Positions 1 to 6,259 are shown, counted from the stretch's first letter. The stretch is DNA of 6,807 nt from a bacterium (GCA_023249895.1 JAHFBS010000020.1:1-6807); one strand, 5' to 3'. Program-made: numbers and translations. The notes: a model not told the origin generated them from the letters alone.

Positions 1-1128
1 AACTGGGATAACATGATTCGTATACGTGGTAACCACGAGAGCGCTCAGATGTAAAAAGATCATGGATTTAGTAACGAGCTCTCACTAAAATATGGCCGAC
101 GAGAAGGCAATCAACTTCAAGCACATTGCAACAGCTTTTTTGGTCTGTTGCCCAACGTTCTTTATGTCGGTCTTGATAATCAACATTCCTTTATTCAGTG
201 TTGCCACGGCGGTATTGAGCCCTGTTTTAATCCCACAGCATTTCTTGAAAGTGATGCAACGTTTTGTGATCTTACCGCTACGTTTAATAACTACCAGCTT
301 GACGATACAATCATGACCATTATTGAGCCTGATCAAACTAAACGCGCTCTCTTTAAAAATGGCTTTATTCAAGAAATGGCAACCAAGGGATTGTTGGAAC
401 CGACCCAAAACGGTTATCGTTATACAAGCGGCGTAGATTCCGGATTCCAGTGGAGTGATATGATTACACAAGCACCGTTTGGTATAAACGAATCACGCGG
501 ATGCGGCTTTGTGGCCAGCAAAGAACTCATGAGCCAGATCGGCCAAGCATGTAAGATATGCGCTTATATTCGCGGTCACCAACATAACCACGGCGTCAAG
601 ATAGGCGACATGGGCCGTGGCATAGAGGCTGAAAAAGCTCGTTGGTATAAAATGTTTAAATTGCAGCCACAACCAGGTTCAGTTGAATTTAAATTTTCTC
701 CACCACTCGTACTCAACATTGACATGCCCTCTACACACCAAGCACTTCTCACCATCGAACAGCTTTTGGCTCAAACACCAGTTAACACACAAGACTACGT
801 CAATGCATGGCAGAGCTTCAAAGATAACCTGCCGTATTTTAAGTTCTCAGCATTTACGCGCTGCTTGCCCATCATCACATTGACCAGCGCCTCAGAAGCA
901 TCAGCGGGCAAAGTTAACAACCCTTGGGACAGTTTTGGGTTGTGCACCATAAAGGCGCCTCTTGAAAATTCCTATTTTGCTATTTATGAAGCAGAAGCAT
1001 CTGCACCACAACAAAGTTCTCGCGATCATCTAATGGAGTGGGCAGAACGGCAAAAACAATGGTCGCAGCAATTAAAGCTTTCTGCCGCCAAGCAACAAGA
1101 TGACGAGAAAAAAGAACCTGCAAAATAA
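1..1128 (+). pseudogene. PPP-family phosphatase paralogue, 5'-partial, interrupted by an in-frame TAA
   Basis: This is the 3' portion of a gene that begins left of the window. Frame 1 reads N-W-D-N-M then R-G-N-H-E (25-39), the third metal/catalytic motif of PPP phosphatases, and meets TAA at 52-54. The same frame then stays open to tandem TAA stops at 1126-1131. Downstream of the stop it keeps the HGG motif (205-213), WSD, an N-E-S-R-G block at 487-501 matching the catalytic Arg region, R-G-H-Q (571-582) and a T-S-A-S-E block like PP1 SAPNY. It aligns over its length with the intact paralogue at 1377-3278; between GNHE and HGG it lacks about 6 residues, an in-frame difference. The stop falls where the paralogue has Ser (M-S-L-T), so a TCA-to-TAA change is the simplest explanation. 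No ribosome binding site precedes the TTG at 148, so separate translation of the C-terminal part is unlikely. Sequencing error remains possible. Confidence 0.8.
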
Positions 1129-1376
1129 TAAACCTCTTTGGCAACCTATTTGGGTGTAACATTTTGAAAAAAAGACGTTAGTATGCGAGATCTTTGTCAT
1201 CCCCCCTCCTTCGCCAAGGCTTCGGCGGGCAGGCTGACTCCGATCGGGGATCCACGTGGTGAGCCTAGATTCCGGGTCATTGCCCGGAATGACAAAGGAC
1301 AACACCCAAAATATCTGCATTAAAAAACGGTATTCAGAAGAAGTTTAATTTAAAACCTTATTGGGGGACATAATAT
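1129..1376. other. Intergenic region between the two phosphatase paralogues
   Basis: This 248-bp gap holds the inverted-end repeat at 1192-1297 and otherwise AT-rich sequence. A purine-rich GGGGGA at 1363-1368, 8 nt before the ATG at 1377, is the probable ribosome binding site of the next gene. I found no convincing sigma70-type -35/-10 pair with good spacing and no stem followed by a T-run, so the promoter and terminator here remain unassigned. The reverse-strand open frame across it is the translation of the repeat and not a gene. Confidence 0.6.
1192..1297. repeat. 106-bp dispersed-repeat-like element with inverted ends
   Basis: The element starts with CTTTGTCAT (1192-1200) and ends with its exact reverse complement ATGACAAAG (1289-1297). 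Inside are a perfect 8-bp hairpin, ATTCCGGG/CCCGGAAT (1269-1276 and 1283-1290, 6-nt loop), the palindrome CCGATCGG (1240-1247), and a small CGCC/GGCG stem near 1212-1227. It is more GC-rich than its flanks. Read on the minus strand it encodes phrases such as V-I-P-G-N-D-P-E-S-R and R-R-S-L-G-E-G-G, typical spurious translations of dispersed intergenic repeats in many bacterial genomes (recalled, not searched). It shares GTCATCCCC and GGGGATCCA with the hairpin at 4604-4630. No clear target-site duplication is visible, and it encodes no protein itself. It could act as a transcript-end structure between the two phosphatase genes. Confidence 0.75.
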
Positions 1377-3278
1377 ATGAAGAAGCAATTACACAATCAT
1401 CGCGCCACAAAAACACTCGGTGCCTTACTTGCACTTACCAGTATCATAAACTTTGCGACTGCACAGGCACCTGTACCAGCAAAAACGCTTCCCGAGCAAC
1501 CAGTTGTCGCAAGAGCCGTCGATCAGGCGCCTACACCAATACAGGCAACGACTATTTCCACAATTGAGCAGACTGGTCCCGTTGCAACAGAGGCTGTTCC
1601 ACCACCGGTACCTCAAACAGTTACTGATGCTCAAGCACCAAATCCTACACAATCAGATGAAGAATTATGCAAGGCTGATATCTCATGGCTCAACTACATT
1701 TCAAGCGTAGCACTAGTTCCACCGCTCCCCGACCACTCAGGCATTGCAACAAGGATTGATAAACCGGACTTTGATAATGTCATCAAATACACTCTCATAC
1801 TCTTTAAGATCAGGACCCTTGATGATTTTTCGAATAATAATATCAAAATTAATAACCCAGACACAGGTGAAATTCCTCATGCACGTAAATTGCTCGTCAA
1901 TCCAGGCGATGAAATTTATTTTGTTGGTGATATTCACGGTAGTATTGGAACGCTCGCACGTCTGATGTGGATTTGGCGCGGCATGGGACTTTTAGATGCA
2001 AATTTTAAGATTCCTAACGGCAAATATCTTGTTTTCCTCGGCGATTATGCCGATTATGGCAAAGAGGGAATCGCTGTTATTCATACGTTGATTAACCTTA
2101 AATTAAACAACTGGAATAACATGATACTGTTGCGCGGTAACCACGAGAGTGCTGCCATGTCGCTCACGAAGGGATTTTTCAACGAACTTGTCGCAAACTA
2201 TGGCCTTGATAAAGGTAAAGAAATTCTTATGGCCAACGACAAAATGTCCTACAACAAGGGATTTTTCAATATTTTACCCAACGTTCTTTATATCGGCCTT
2301 GATAATCAACATCCTTTTATACAATGTTGTCACGGCGGTATTGAACCGGGGTTTAATCCTCGACCATTTCTTGAGAGTAATGCAACGTTTTGTGATCTTA
2401 CCGATACGTTTAATAACTATCAGTTTGACGATACGATCATGAGCATTATTGAACCTGATTCCGTTAAACGTGATAGTTTAAAAACAAGTCTTTATCAACG
2501 CATGCAAAATCCCCAAAAGCCTGTATTAATCTCTGGCATAACAGATCCACAAAATCCTTCCCAAAAACAATATCGCTATATAACCGCAGCAAATTCTGGC
2601 TTCCAATGGAGTGATATGGTTACCAACGCTCAATTCGGTTTCAACGAATTTCGCGGTGGTGGCTTTGTGGCAAACAAAGAACTCATGAGCCAGATCGGTC
2701 AAGCGTGCAAAATATGCGCCTATATTCGCGGCCACCAACATAATTTTGGTGTTAAAATAGGCGATATGGAACGAGACCCAAATACCATAAAAGCTCACTG
2801 GGCAAATATTTTTAAAATAGATCTACAACCAAATGCGGTAGAATTTCAATTTTCTACACCACCGCTCACGTTCAACGTTTATACGCCTGCTATGTATCAA
2901 GCACTTATAAAAATTCAACAGTTTTTAGTGCAACAAAAAAACGATCTGCAAGAATTCACGCTGGCATGGGAAGAATTTAAAAGAGCCTTGCCTCGTTTTA
3001 AATTTTCAGCGTTTACTTCTTGCTTGCCTATTGTCACATTGACCAGTGCCTCAGAAGCAGGCGGCATTTTTAACCCGTGGGACAGTTTTGGGGTATGCAC
3101 CATAGGATCACCTCTTGAAGAATCTGATTTTTCTATTTACGAAGTAGAAGCATCTGCACCTCAAAAAAAGAGAAAACTACTCGAGCAACAAACACCATCG
3201 CCGCAGAATCCTACTTCTCCTGCTAAAAAGAAAGAACTCGAAACAGATGATGATGAGAAAAAAGATCCTGTAGAATAA
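1377..3278 (+). CDS. Exported PPP-family (PP1/PP2A-like) serine/threonine phosphatase with insertions
   Basis: 633 aa. Residues 1-32 form a Sec signal peptide (K-K start, hydrophobic L-G-A-L-L-A-L core, cleavage near A-T-A-Q-A), followed by a Pro/Thr/Ala/Gln-rich linker to about 95. The PPP fold follows with its motifs in order: G-D-I-H-G (184-188), G-D-Y-A-D-Y-G (222-228), R-G-N-H-E (253-257), H-G-G (319-321), W-S-D (411-413), an Arg at 426 matching PP1 R221, R-G-H-Q (451-454) and T-S-A-S-E (556-560) at the PP1 SAPNY position. Predicted metal ligands D185, H187, D223, N255, H319 and H453 are all present. Oddities: Tyr227 replaces the usual Arg of GDxVDRG; about 55 extra residues lie between HGG and WSD and about 80 between GHQ and the SAPN-like block; the tail is Lys-rich then acidic (K-K-R-K at 597-600, D-D-D-E-K-K near the end). 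In this family such enzymes remove phosphate from Ser/Thr proteins. Export suggests a host or periplasmic target, which is inferred. It is a tandem paralogue of the pseudogene upstream. Confidence 0.88.
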   Translation: MKKQLHNHRATKTLGALLALTSIINFATAQAPVPAKTLPEQPVVARAVDQAPTPIQATTISTIEQTGPVATEAVPPPVPQTVTDAQAPNPTQSDEELCKADISWLNYISSVALVPPLPDHSGIATRIDKPDFDNVIKYTLILFKIRTLDDFSNNNIKINNPDTGEIPHARKLLVNPGDEIYFVGDIHGSIGTLARLMWIWRGMGLLDANFKIPNGKYLVFLGDYADYGKEGIAVIHTLINLKLNNWNNMILLRGNHESAAMSLTKGFFNELVANYGLDKGKEILMANDKMSYNKGFFNILPNVLYIGLDNQHPFIQCCHGGIEPGFNPRPFLESNATFCDLTDTFNNYQFDDTIMSIIEPDSVKRDSLKTSLYQRMQNPQKPVLISGITDPQNPSQKQYRYITAANSGFQWSDMVTNAQFGFNEFRGGGFVANKELMSQIGQACKICAYIRGHQHNFGVKIGDMERDPNTIKAHWANIFKIDLQPNAVEFQFSTPPLTFNVYTPAMYQALIKIQQFLVQQKNDLQEFTLAWEEFKRALPRFKFSAFTSCLPIVTLTSASEAGGIFNPWDSFGVCTIGSPLEESDFSIYEVEASAPQKKRKLLEQQTPSPQNPTSPAKKKELETDDDEKKDPVE

Positions 3279-3305
3279 TTAATCGCTTTTTATTGCAATT
3301 GTGCG

Positions 3306-3346
3306 TCCCCTTTCGGTATGGTCGCTCGTAATCAATCGAAAGGGGA
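3306..3346 (+). promoter_or_regulatory. Hairpin masking the ribosome binding site of the USP-like gene
   Basis: TCCCCTTTCG (3306-3315) pairs perfectly with CGAAAGGGGA (3337-3346), giving ten Watson-Crick pairs around a 21-nt loop, with G-U pairs possible at both ends. The 3' arm contains AAAGGGG, the only good Shine-Dalgarno sequence for the ATG at 3349. In the mRNA the ribosome binding site would be paired, so translation should depend on the stem opening through temperature, a ligand, a protein, or a ribosome arriving from upstream. No T-run follows it on either strand, so it does not look like a terminator. The structure is seen directly; the regulatory role is inferred. Confidence 0.6.
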
Positions 3347-3348
3347 TT

Positions 3349-4524
3349 ATGCATATCATCACTCAATTTGCCATCATCACCATACTTCTTGTATCCAGCA
3401 CCGTATCTGCTGCAAAGAAAAAAGCCTTACCACTAACGCCGCTTGAGCTCACACGAGCGTCCAAAACCTATCAACGAGAACTTCAAAAAGCTCAACAAGA
3501 ACAAGCACAATTTGCATGGCAAATAGGACAAACTCTTCCACTCTATCCCACTTTTTTTACCACTTCGTTTCCTCAAACACGAAACGACCTTGCATACAGA
3601 ATCTGGAATGCACAGCAACGGCCGCTTCCTCTACGACTTAAAAATCTTGGGTACATCTGCTCGTTTAATGCCTTAACTCAGGTTTTATGGCGCCTTGCCC
3701 CACTTAACTTTGCCCTCATTCGCTCAAAAAAAGAAGAACGCACACCACTCATTGAAGCGTATCTTGAGAGCATCGCTACCAAAAATGCAGCTCCACGAAC
3801 ATCAGAAGCTTCTATGGATGTTAAAAATCTCATTGATATTTTAAATGCGATATATCAAAAAAAAATCGGCGACGAAACCAAACAACTTGCTGATCCCTTT
3901 GAGATCTGGCAACTGTTTACGGAGCAATGCCCCGGTAATGTTCAAGAGCTTTTTAATATTGCGACGCAGGAAAGCGTTTACTGTCCAACCCCACAGCATG
4001 AGAAAAATATTCACATAATCCCCTACCCCTATGTCAGCATTCCAGTCGTCAGCCAACAACCTAATAATCTTCAAGACATGCTCAATGATGCTCTTAATAA
4101 AGGAATAACTGAACAAGTAGGAATACAGTGCACCGCTGTCGCTGGCAACAAGAAATTATGCGGTCTTCAAAAATACAAGACATCAAAAGTTTATGATTAC
4201 CCGCCAACAATTTTGGTCATTCACACCGGCCGCAGCACCGGGGCAAAACAAGACAACAAAACGCCACTCTTGCAAGATCCGATAGTCTTCCCCCTGCAGG
4301 GCCTCACCTTTGGTAATCAACGCTATGATCTCTTTGGGGTTGTGTTTCATAGTGGAGAAAATGCAGAAGACGGTCACTACTATTCGTGGATACGGCAACA
4401 GAACTCATGGTATTACTGCAGTGATGAAGCTATTCAAAAAATTGATAACCCAGCAGGAATTCAGTCACACAAAGAAACTTTTGTTTTCTTTTATCTGCGC
4501 AAGAAAGACGATAACACCCCTTAA
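3349..4524 (+). CDS. Exported USP-type (peptidase C19) deubiquitinase-like cysteine protease
   Basis: 391 aa. Start chosen at the ATG 3349: it has AAAGGGG just upstream and begins directly with a signal peptide (M-H-I-I-T-Q then a hydrophobic core, cleavage near V-S-A-A). The in-frame GTG at 3301 would add 16 residues ahead of this signal. The USP fold is recognised by a Cys box N-L-G-Y-I-C-S-F-N-A at 99-108 (consensus NLGNTCYMNA; C104 nucleophile), a middle region with the E-L-F and P-P-T-I-L-V-I-H-T-G-R strand pattern (285-295), and a His box in which G-H-Y-Y (342-345; H343) follows F-H-S-G, then W-Y-Y-C-S-D (354-359; D359 third triad residue). The paired CxxC zinc motif of many USPs is not intact. 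USPs cleave ubiquitin or ubiquitin-like proteins from Lys residues; bacteria lack ubiquitin, so a host substrate is likely. It lies 70 bp after the phosphatase gene, possibly cotranscribed, and is followed by a terminator. Confidence 0.87.
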   Translation: MHIITQFAIITILLVSSTVSAAKKKALPLTPLELTRASKTYQRELQKAQQEQAQFAWQIGQTLPLYPTFFTTSFPQTRNDLAYRIWNAQQRPLPLRLKNLGYICSFNALTQVLWRLAPLNFALIRSKKEERTPLIEAYLESIATKNAAPRTSEASMDVKNLIDILNAIYQKKIGDETKQLADPFEIWQLFTEQCPGNVQELFNIATQESVYCPTPQHEKNIHIIPYPYVSIPVVSQQPNNLQDMLNDALNKGITEQVGIQCTAVAGNKKLCGLQKYKTSKVYDYPPTILVIHTGRSTGAKQDNKTPLLQDPIVFPLQGLTFGNQRYDLFGVVFHSGENAEDGHYYSWIRQQNSWYYCSDEAIQKIDNPAGIQSHKETFVFFYLRKKDDNTP

Positions 4525-4539
4525 CTTTGTATCACTTGC

Positions 4540-4558
4540 AAGAGCAATGCTCTTTTTT
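4540..4558 (+). terminator. Intrinsic terminator after the USP-like gene
   Basis: The inverted repeat AAGAGC/GCTCTT (4540-4545 and 4549-4554) with a 3-nt loop runs into a stretch of six T ending at 4558, starting 16 bases after the TAA of the USP-like gene. The stem is short, so it may be leaky. It marks the likely end of the phosphatase-USP transcription unit. Confidence 0.65.
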
Positions 4559-4594
4559 GTATGGTCCGTAGTAATACACTTCTAGGTTCTGTTG

Positions 4595-4643
4595 CTTTTT
4601 TATGTCATCCCCGCCACCGAGCGGGGATCCAGTAGTAAAAAAG
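4595..4643. repeat. Palindromic repeat hairpin in the leader of the coiled-coil gene
   Basis: The core is a perfect 8-bp stem, ATCCCCGC (4607-4614) with GCGGGGAT (4621-4628), around the loop CACCGA. It is enclosed by a second perfect 8-bp pairing, CTTTTTTA (4595-4602) with TAAAAAAG (4636-4643), whose last G is the first G of the next gene's Shine-Dalgarno tract. GTCATCCCC and GGGGATCCA are shared with the 106-bp element at 1192-1297, so this looks like a shortened member of the same repeat family lacking the middle. It has inserted or persisted directly at the 5' end of the next gene and supplies a spurious in-frame ATG at 4602. Confidence 0.7.
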
Positions 4644-4652
4644 GGGAATTCG

Positions 4653-6245
4653 ATGCGAAGAATAAACGTTTCTCGTTCACTTTATAAATTCATCACCTGC
4701 ATTCTTATGTGTTGCTGCTGGCACTCCACCGTTCAACCAGGAGCGGTACGCGGGGGAAAAGAATTTGAAAAAAAACAACGGGAAAAGATACGCGCGTACA
4801 ACGATCTTGAAAAGGCGCTCGCCGATTTCGTAAAACCACTCGAAGATGTCGAAAATGCGGCACTAGGAAATCCCGTAAGTGTTAAAACAGCTGTCGCCGT
4901 GCAAGAAGCACAAGCATCCTGGCAGAAGGTCGAACAGGCGATACAAAAGCTCGCAAGCCTCGGCCTTGCTACAACACATGATCAAGATCGGCGCATAGCC
5001 AATCTTAAAGGTCGCTTAGATCGTCTTGTGGCTTATGTCCAAAGGGAACAACAAAAAGAACGGAAAACGCCTCAGCAACGCCAACGCGCAGCATCAGCAC
5101 CAGCGGTACTAGCAACACCAGTCGCAGTGGCAGAAGCGAAACAAGAAGAAAATCCCGCCATAAGAACAGTTAAAACAGGACTCGCAGACCTATCCAACAT
5201 TGATAGGGAACAAAAATTATATGTAGAAAAATGGATCGAGCTTGGGTGGGATAAAAAAGGGCCAAAAGATTTCAAAATACAATATGCAACACGACAAAGA
5301 CTACTTAATCAACAAAAAGATAGTTTACTAAAAATAAAAAGAGAGTTGCTTGATTTAGAACAATTTAGCGCGAATGAAAAAAACTGGGCTGACAAATTTC
5401 ACGAAAATAAGAGGTTGCTTTGTTTTAATGAAATTGATCATGAAATTCTCAATGTCACAAAAGAAATCGATGCGCTTAAAAGCTCATTCAAGCCAAGCAA
5501 AGGACAAAAAGCAAAAGAAATTAGAGAGAAAATCGAGTTACTCAAACTGAACGCCAAAGACTCATCCGTTGCGCTACAAGCTCTCGAGCAAAAAGAACAA
5601 GCACTCAACCAAATAGTAAAGACTCCAAAAAAATCGACGCTTCGACGCCCGCAACAAGTAGTAACAACTTTTACTCAACAATCAGAAGATGATGATCGAG
5701 CGAAAAATTTTGCCTCAAATATTTTTACTGTTCAGCGACCTGAAAAAAAACAACAGCTTATCGAATCCTTCATTACCAATGTACGCAAACTAGCACCGGA
5801 GCGCCAAGAAGCCATTCTTAAAACAGTTCAAAAAATAAATTTTGAACTAGCTCTTACGCTTGAAGACGCTTTGAAACAAACCACAACCGATGTTATATGG
5901 GAATTAAATAAAATTAATAGAGACCAACTCAAATATGCTGAAGCAAAAGCCCAAGCCGAAGCAAAACTATTGCTTGAAGCAATTCAAAAACAGGCACCAA
6001 CAATAGAAGCACTTGCCGAAAATATCGAAAACTCAAACTCGCAAAAAAATATCCAAGGCCTTTATACCATCATGCTTGATCTACAAAAAACAATGCTTAC
6101 AAACAAAGCCAGGCTTGATGCGCTTGCACGACAATGGAGAACGCCAGAGATCAATAATGCGCGTGATCAAGTTGTTGAAGTCTTGGGAAAAAGCTCACAA
6201 TTAATCACTGAAGCACGTTTAAAAGTTGAACGTTTACAAAAATAA
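4653..6245 (+). CDS. Exported coiled-coil protein, tandem paralogue A, function unknown
   Basis: 530 aa; no enzymatic family recognised. Start chosen at the ATG 4653, which follows AAGGGGA (4641-4647) at normal spacing. The ATG at 4602 would add 17 residues encoded by repeat DNA and bury the export signal. The N-terminus is Arg-rich, then F-I-T-C-I-L-M-C-C-C-W: a short signal peptide or an atypical lipoprotein signal (triple Cys at 20-22, poor lipobox match), followed by V-Q-P-G-A-V-R-G-G. Residues about 35-134 form a charged helical module shared with the next gene. A Gln/Ala/Pro linker follows (about 135-165), then long Lys/Glu/Gln/Leu-rich helices with heptad-like spacing (about 210-325 and 365-530). 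A scaffold, adhesin or effector role is possible but unproven. It forms a probable operon with the next gene, whose ATG is 14 bp past its stop. Confidence 0.8.
   Translation: MRRINVSRSLYKFITCILMCCCWHSTVQPGAVRGGKEFEKKQREKIRAYNDLEKALADFVKPLEDVENAALGNPVSVKTAVAVQEAQASWQKVEQAIQKLASLGLATTHDQDRRIANLKGRLDRLVAYVQREQQKERKTPQQRQRAASAPAVLATPVAVAEAKQEENPAIRTVKTGLADLSNIDREQKLYVEKWIELGWDKKGPKDFKIQYATRQRLLNQQKDSLLKIKRELLDLEQFSANEKNWADKFHENKRLLCFNEIDHEILNVTKEIDALKSSFKPSKGQKAKEIREKIELLKLNAKDSSVALQALEQKEQALNQIVKTPKKSTLRRPQQVVTTFTQQSEDDDRAKNFASNIFTVQRPEKKQQLIESFITNVRKLAPERQEAILKTVQKINFELALTLEDALKQTTTDVIWELNKINRDQLKYAEAKAQAEAKLLLEAIQKQAPTIEALAENIENSNSQKNIQGLYTIMLDLQKTMLTNKARLDALARQWRTPEINNARDQVVEVLGKSSQLITEARLKVERLQK
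4960..5053 (+). repeat. 94-bp exact direct repeat, copy 1 (inside paralogue A)
   Basis: This stretch is identical, base for base, to 6558-6651 in paralogue B. It encodes the end of the shared N-terminal module (G-L-A-T-T-H-D-Q-D-R-R onward to R-E-Q-Q). Flanking parts of the same module differ at many third positions, so the identity exceeds what protein conservation requires and suggests recent gene conversion. Confidence 0.9.
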
Positions 6246-6259
6246 GCAAAGGGAAGTAA

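Noticed and set aside
52..54. Programmed recoding or a variant genetic code at TAA
   Set aside because: TAA ends all complete genes in the window, and no selenocysteine-like or readthrough element is evident; a nonsense mutation or sequencing error is simpler.
92..316. Small + frame beginning M-A-D-E-K, whose first residues superficially resemble M-A-N-D-K of the intact phosphatase
   Set aside because: The phosphatase frame (frame 1) carries the conserved residues through this stretch, including F-F-G-L-L-P-N-V-L-Y, so no frameshift is needed; the other frame is a shadow.
148..1128. Independent gene starting at TTG 148
   Set aside because: No Shine-Dalgarno sequence upstream, and the product would start in the middle of the PPP fold without GDxHG, GDxxD and GNHE. 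It is better read as the remainder of an interrupted gene.
1072..1320. Minus-strand open frame with P-G-N-D-P-E-S-R and R-R-S-L-G-E-G-G
   Set aside because: It overlaps the 3' end of the phosphatase pseudogene and is produced by the inverted-end repeat; no start context or protein family.
3306..3346. Rho-independent terminator of the phosphatase gene
   Set aside because: The stem is not followed by a T-run on either strand, the loop is 21 nt, and it overlaps the next gene's ribosome binding site.
3301..3348. GTG 3301 as the start of the USP-like protein
   Set aside because: It has no ribosome binding site and would place 16 polar residues ahead of a good signal peptide that begins at ATG 3349.
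4602..4652. ATG 4602 as the start of the first coiled-coil protein
   Set aside because: Those 17 codons are repeat DNA, lack a ribosome binding site and would hide the export signal; paralogue B starts at the position matching 4653.
5072..5275. Minus-strand frames inside the coiled-coil genes, also 6303-6515 and 6331-6558
   Set aside because: They are antisense to well-supported genes, have no recognisable domains and arise from the biased codon content of Lys/Gln/Ala-rich coiled coils.
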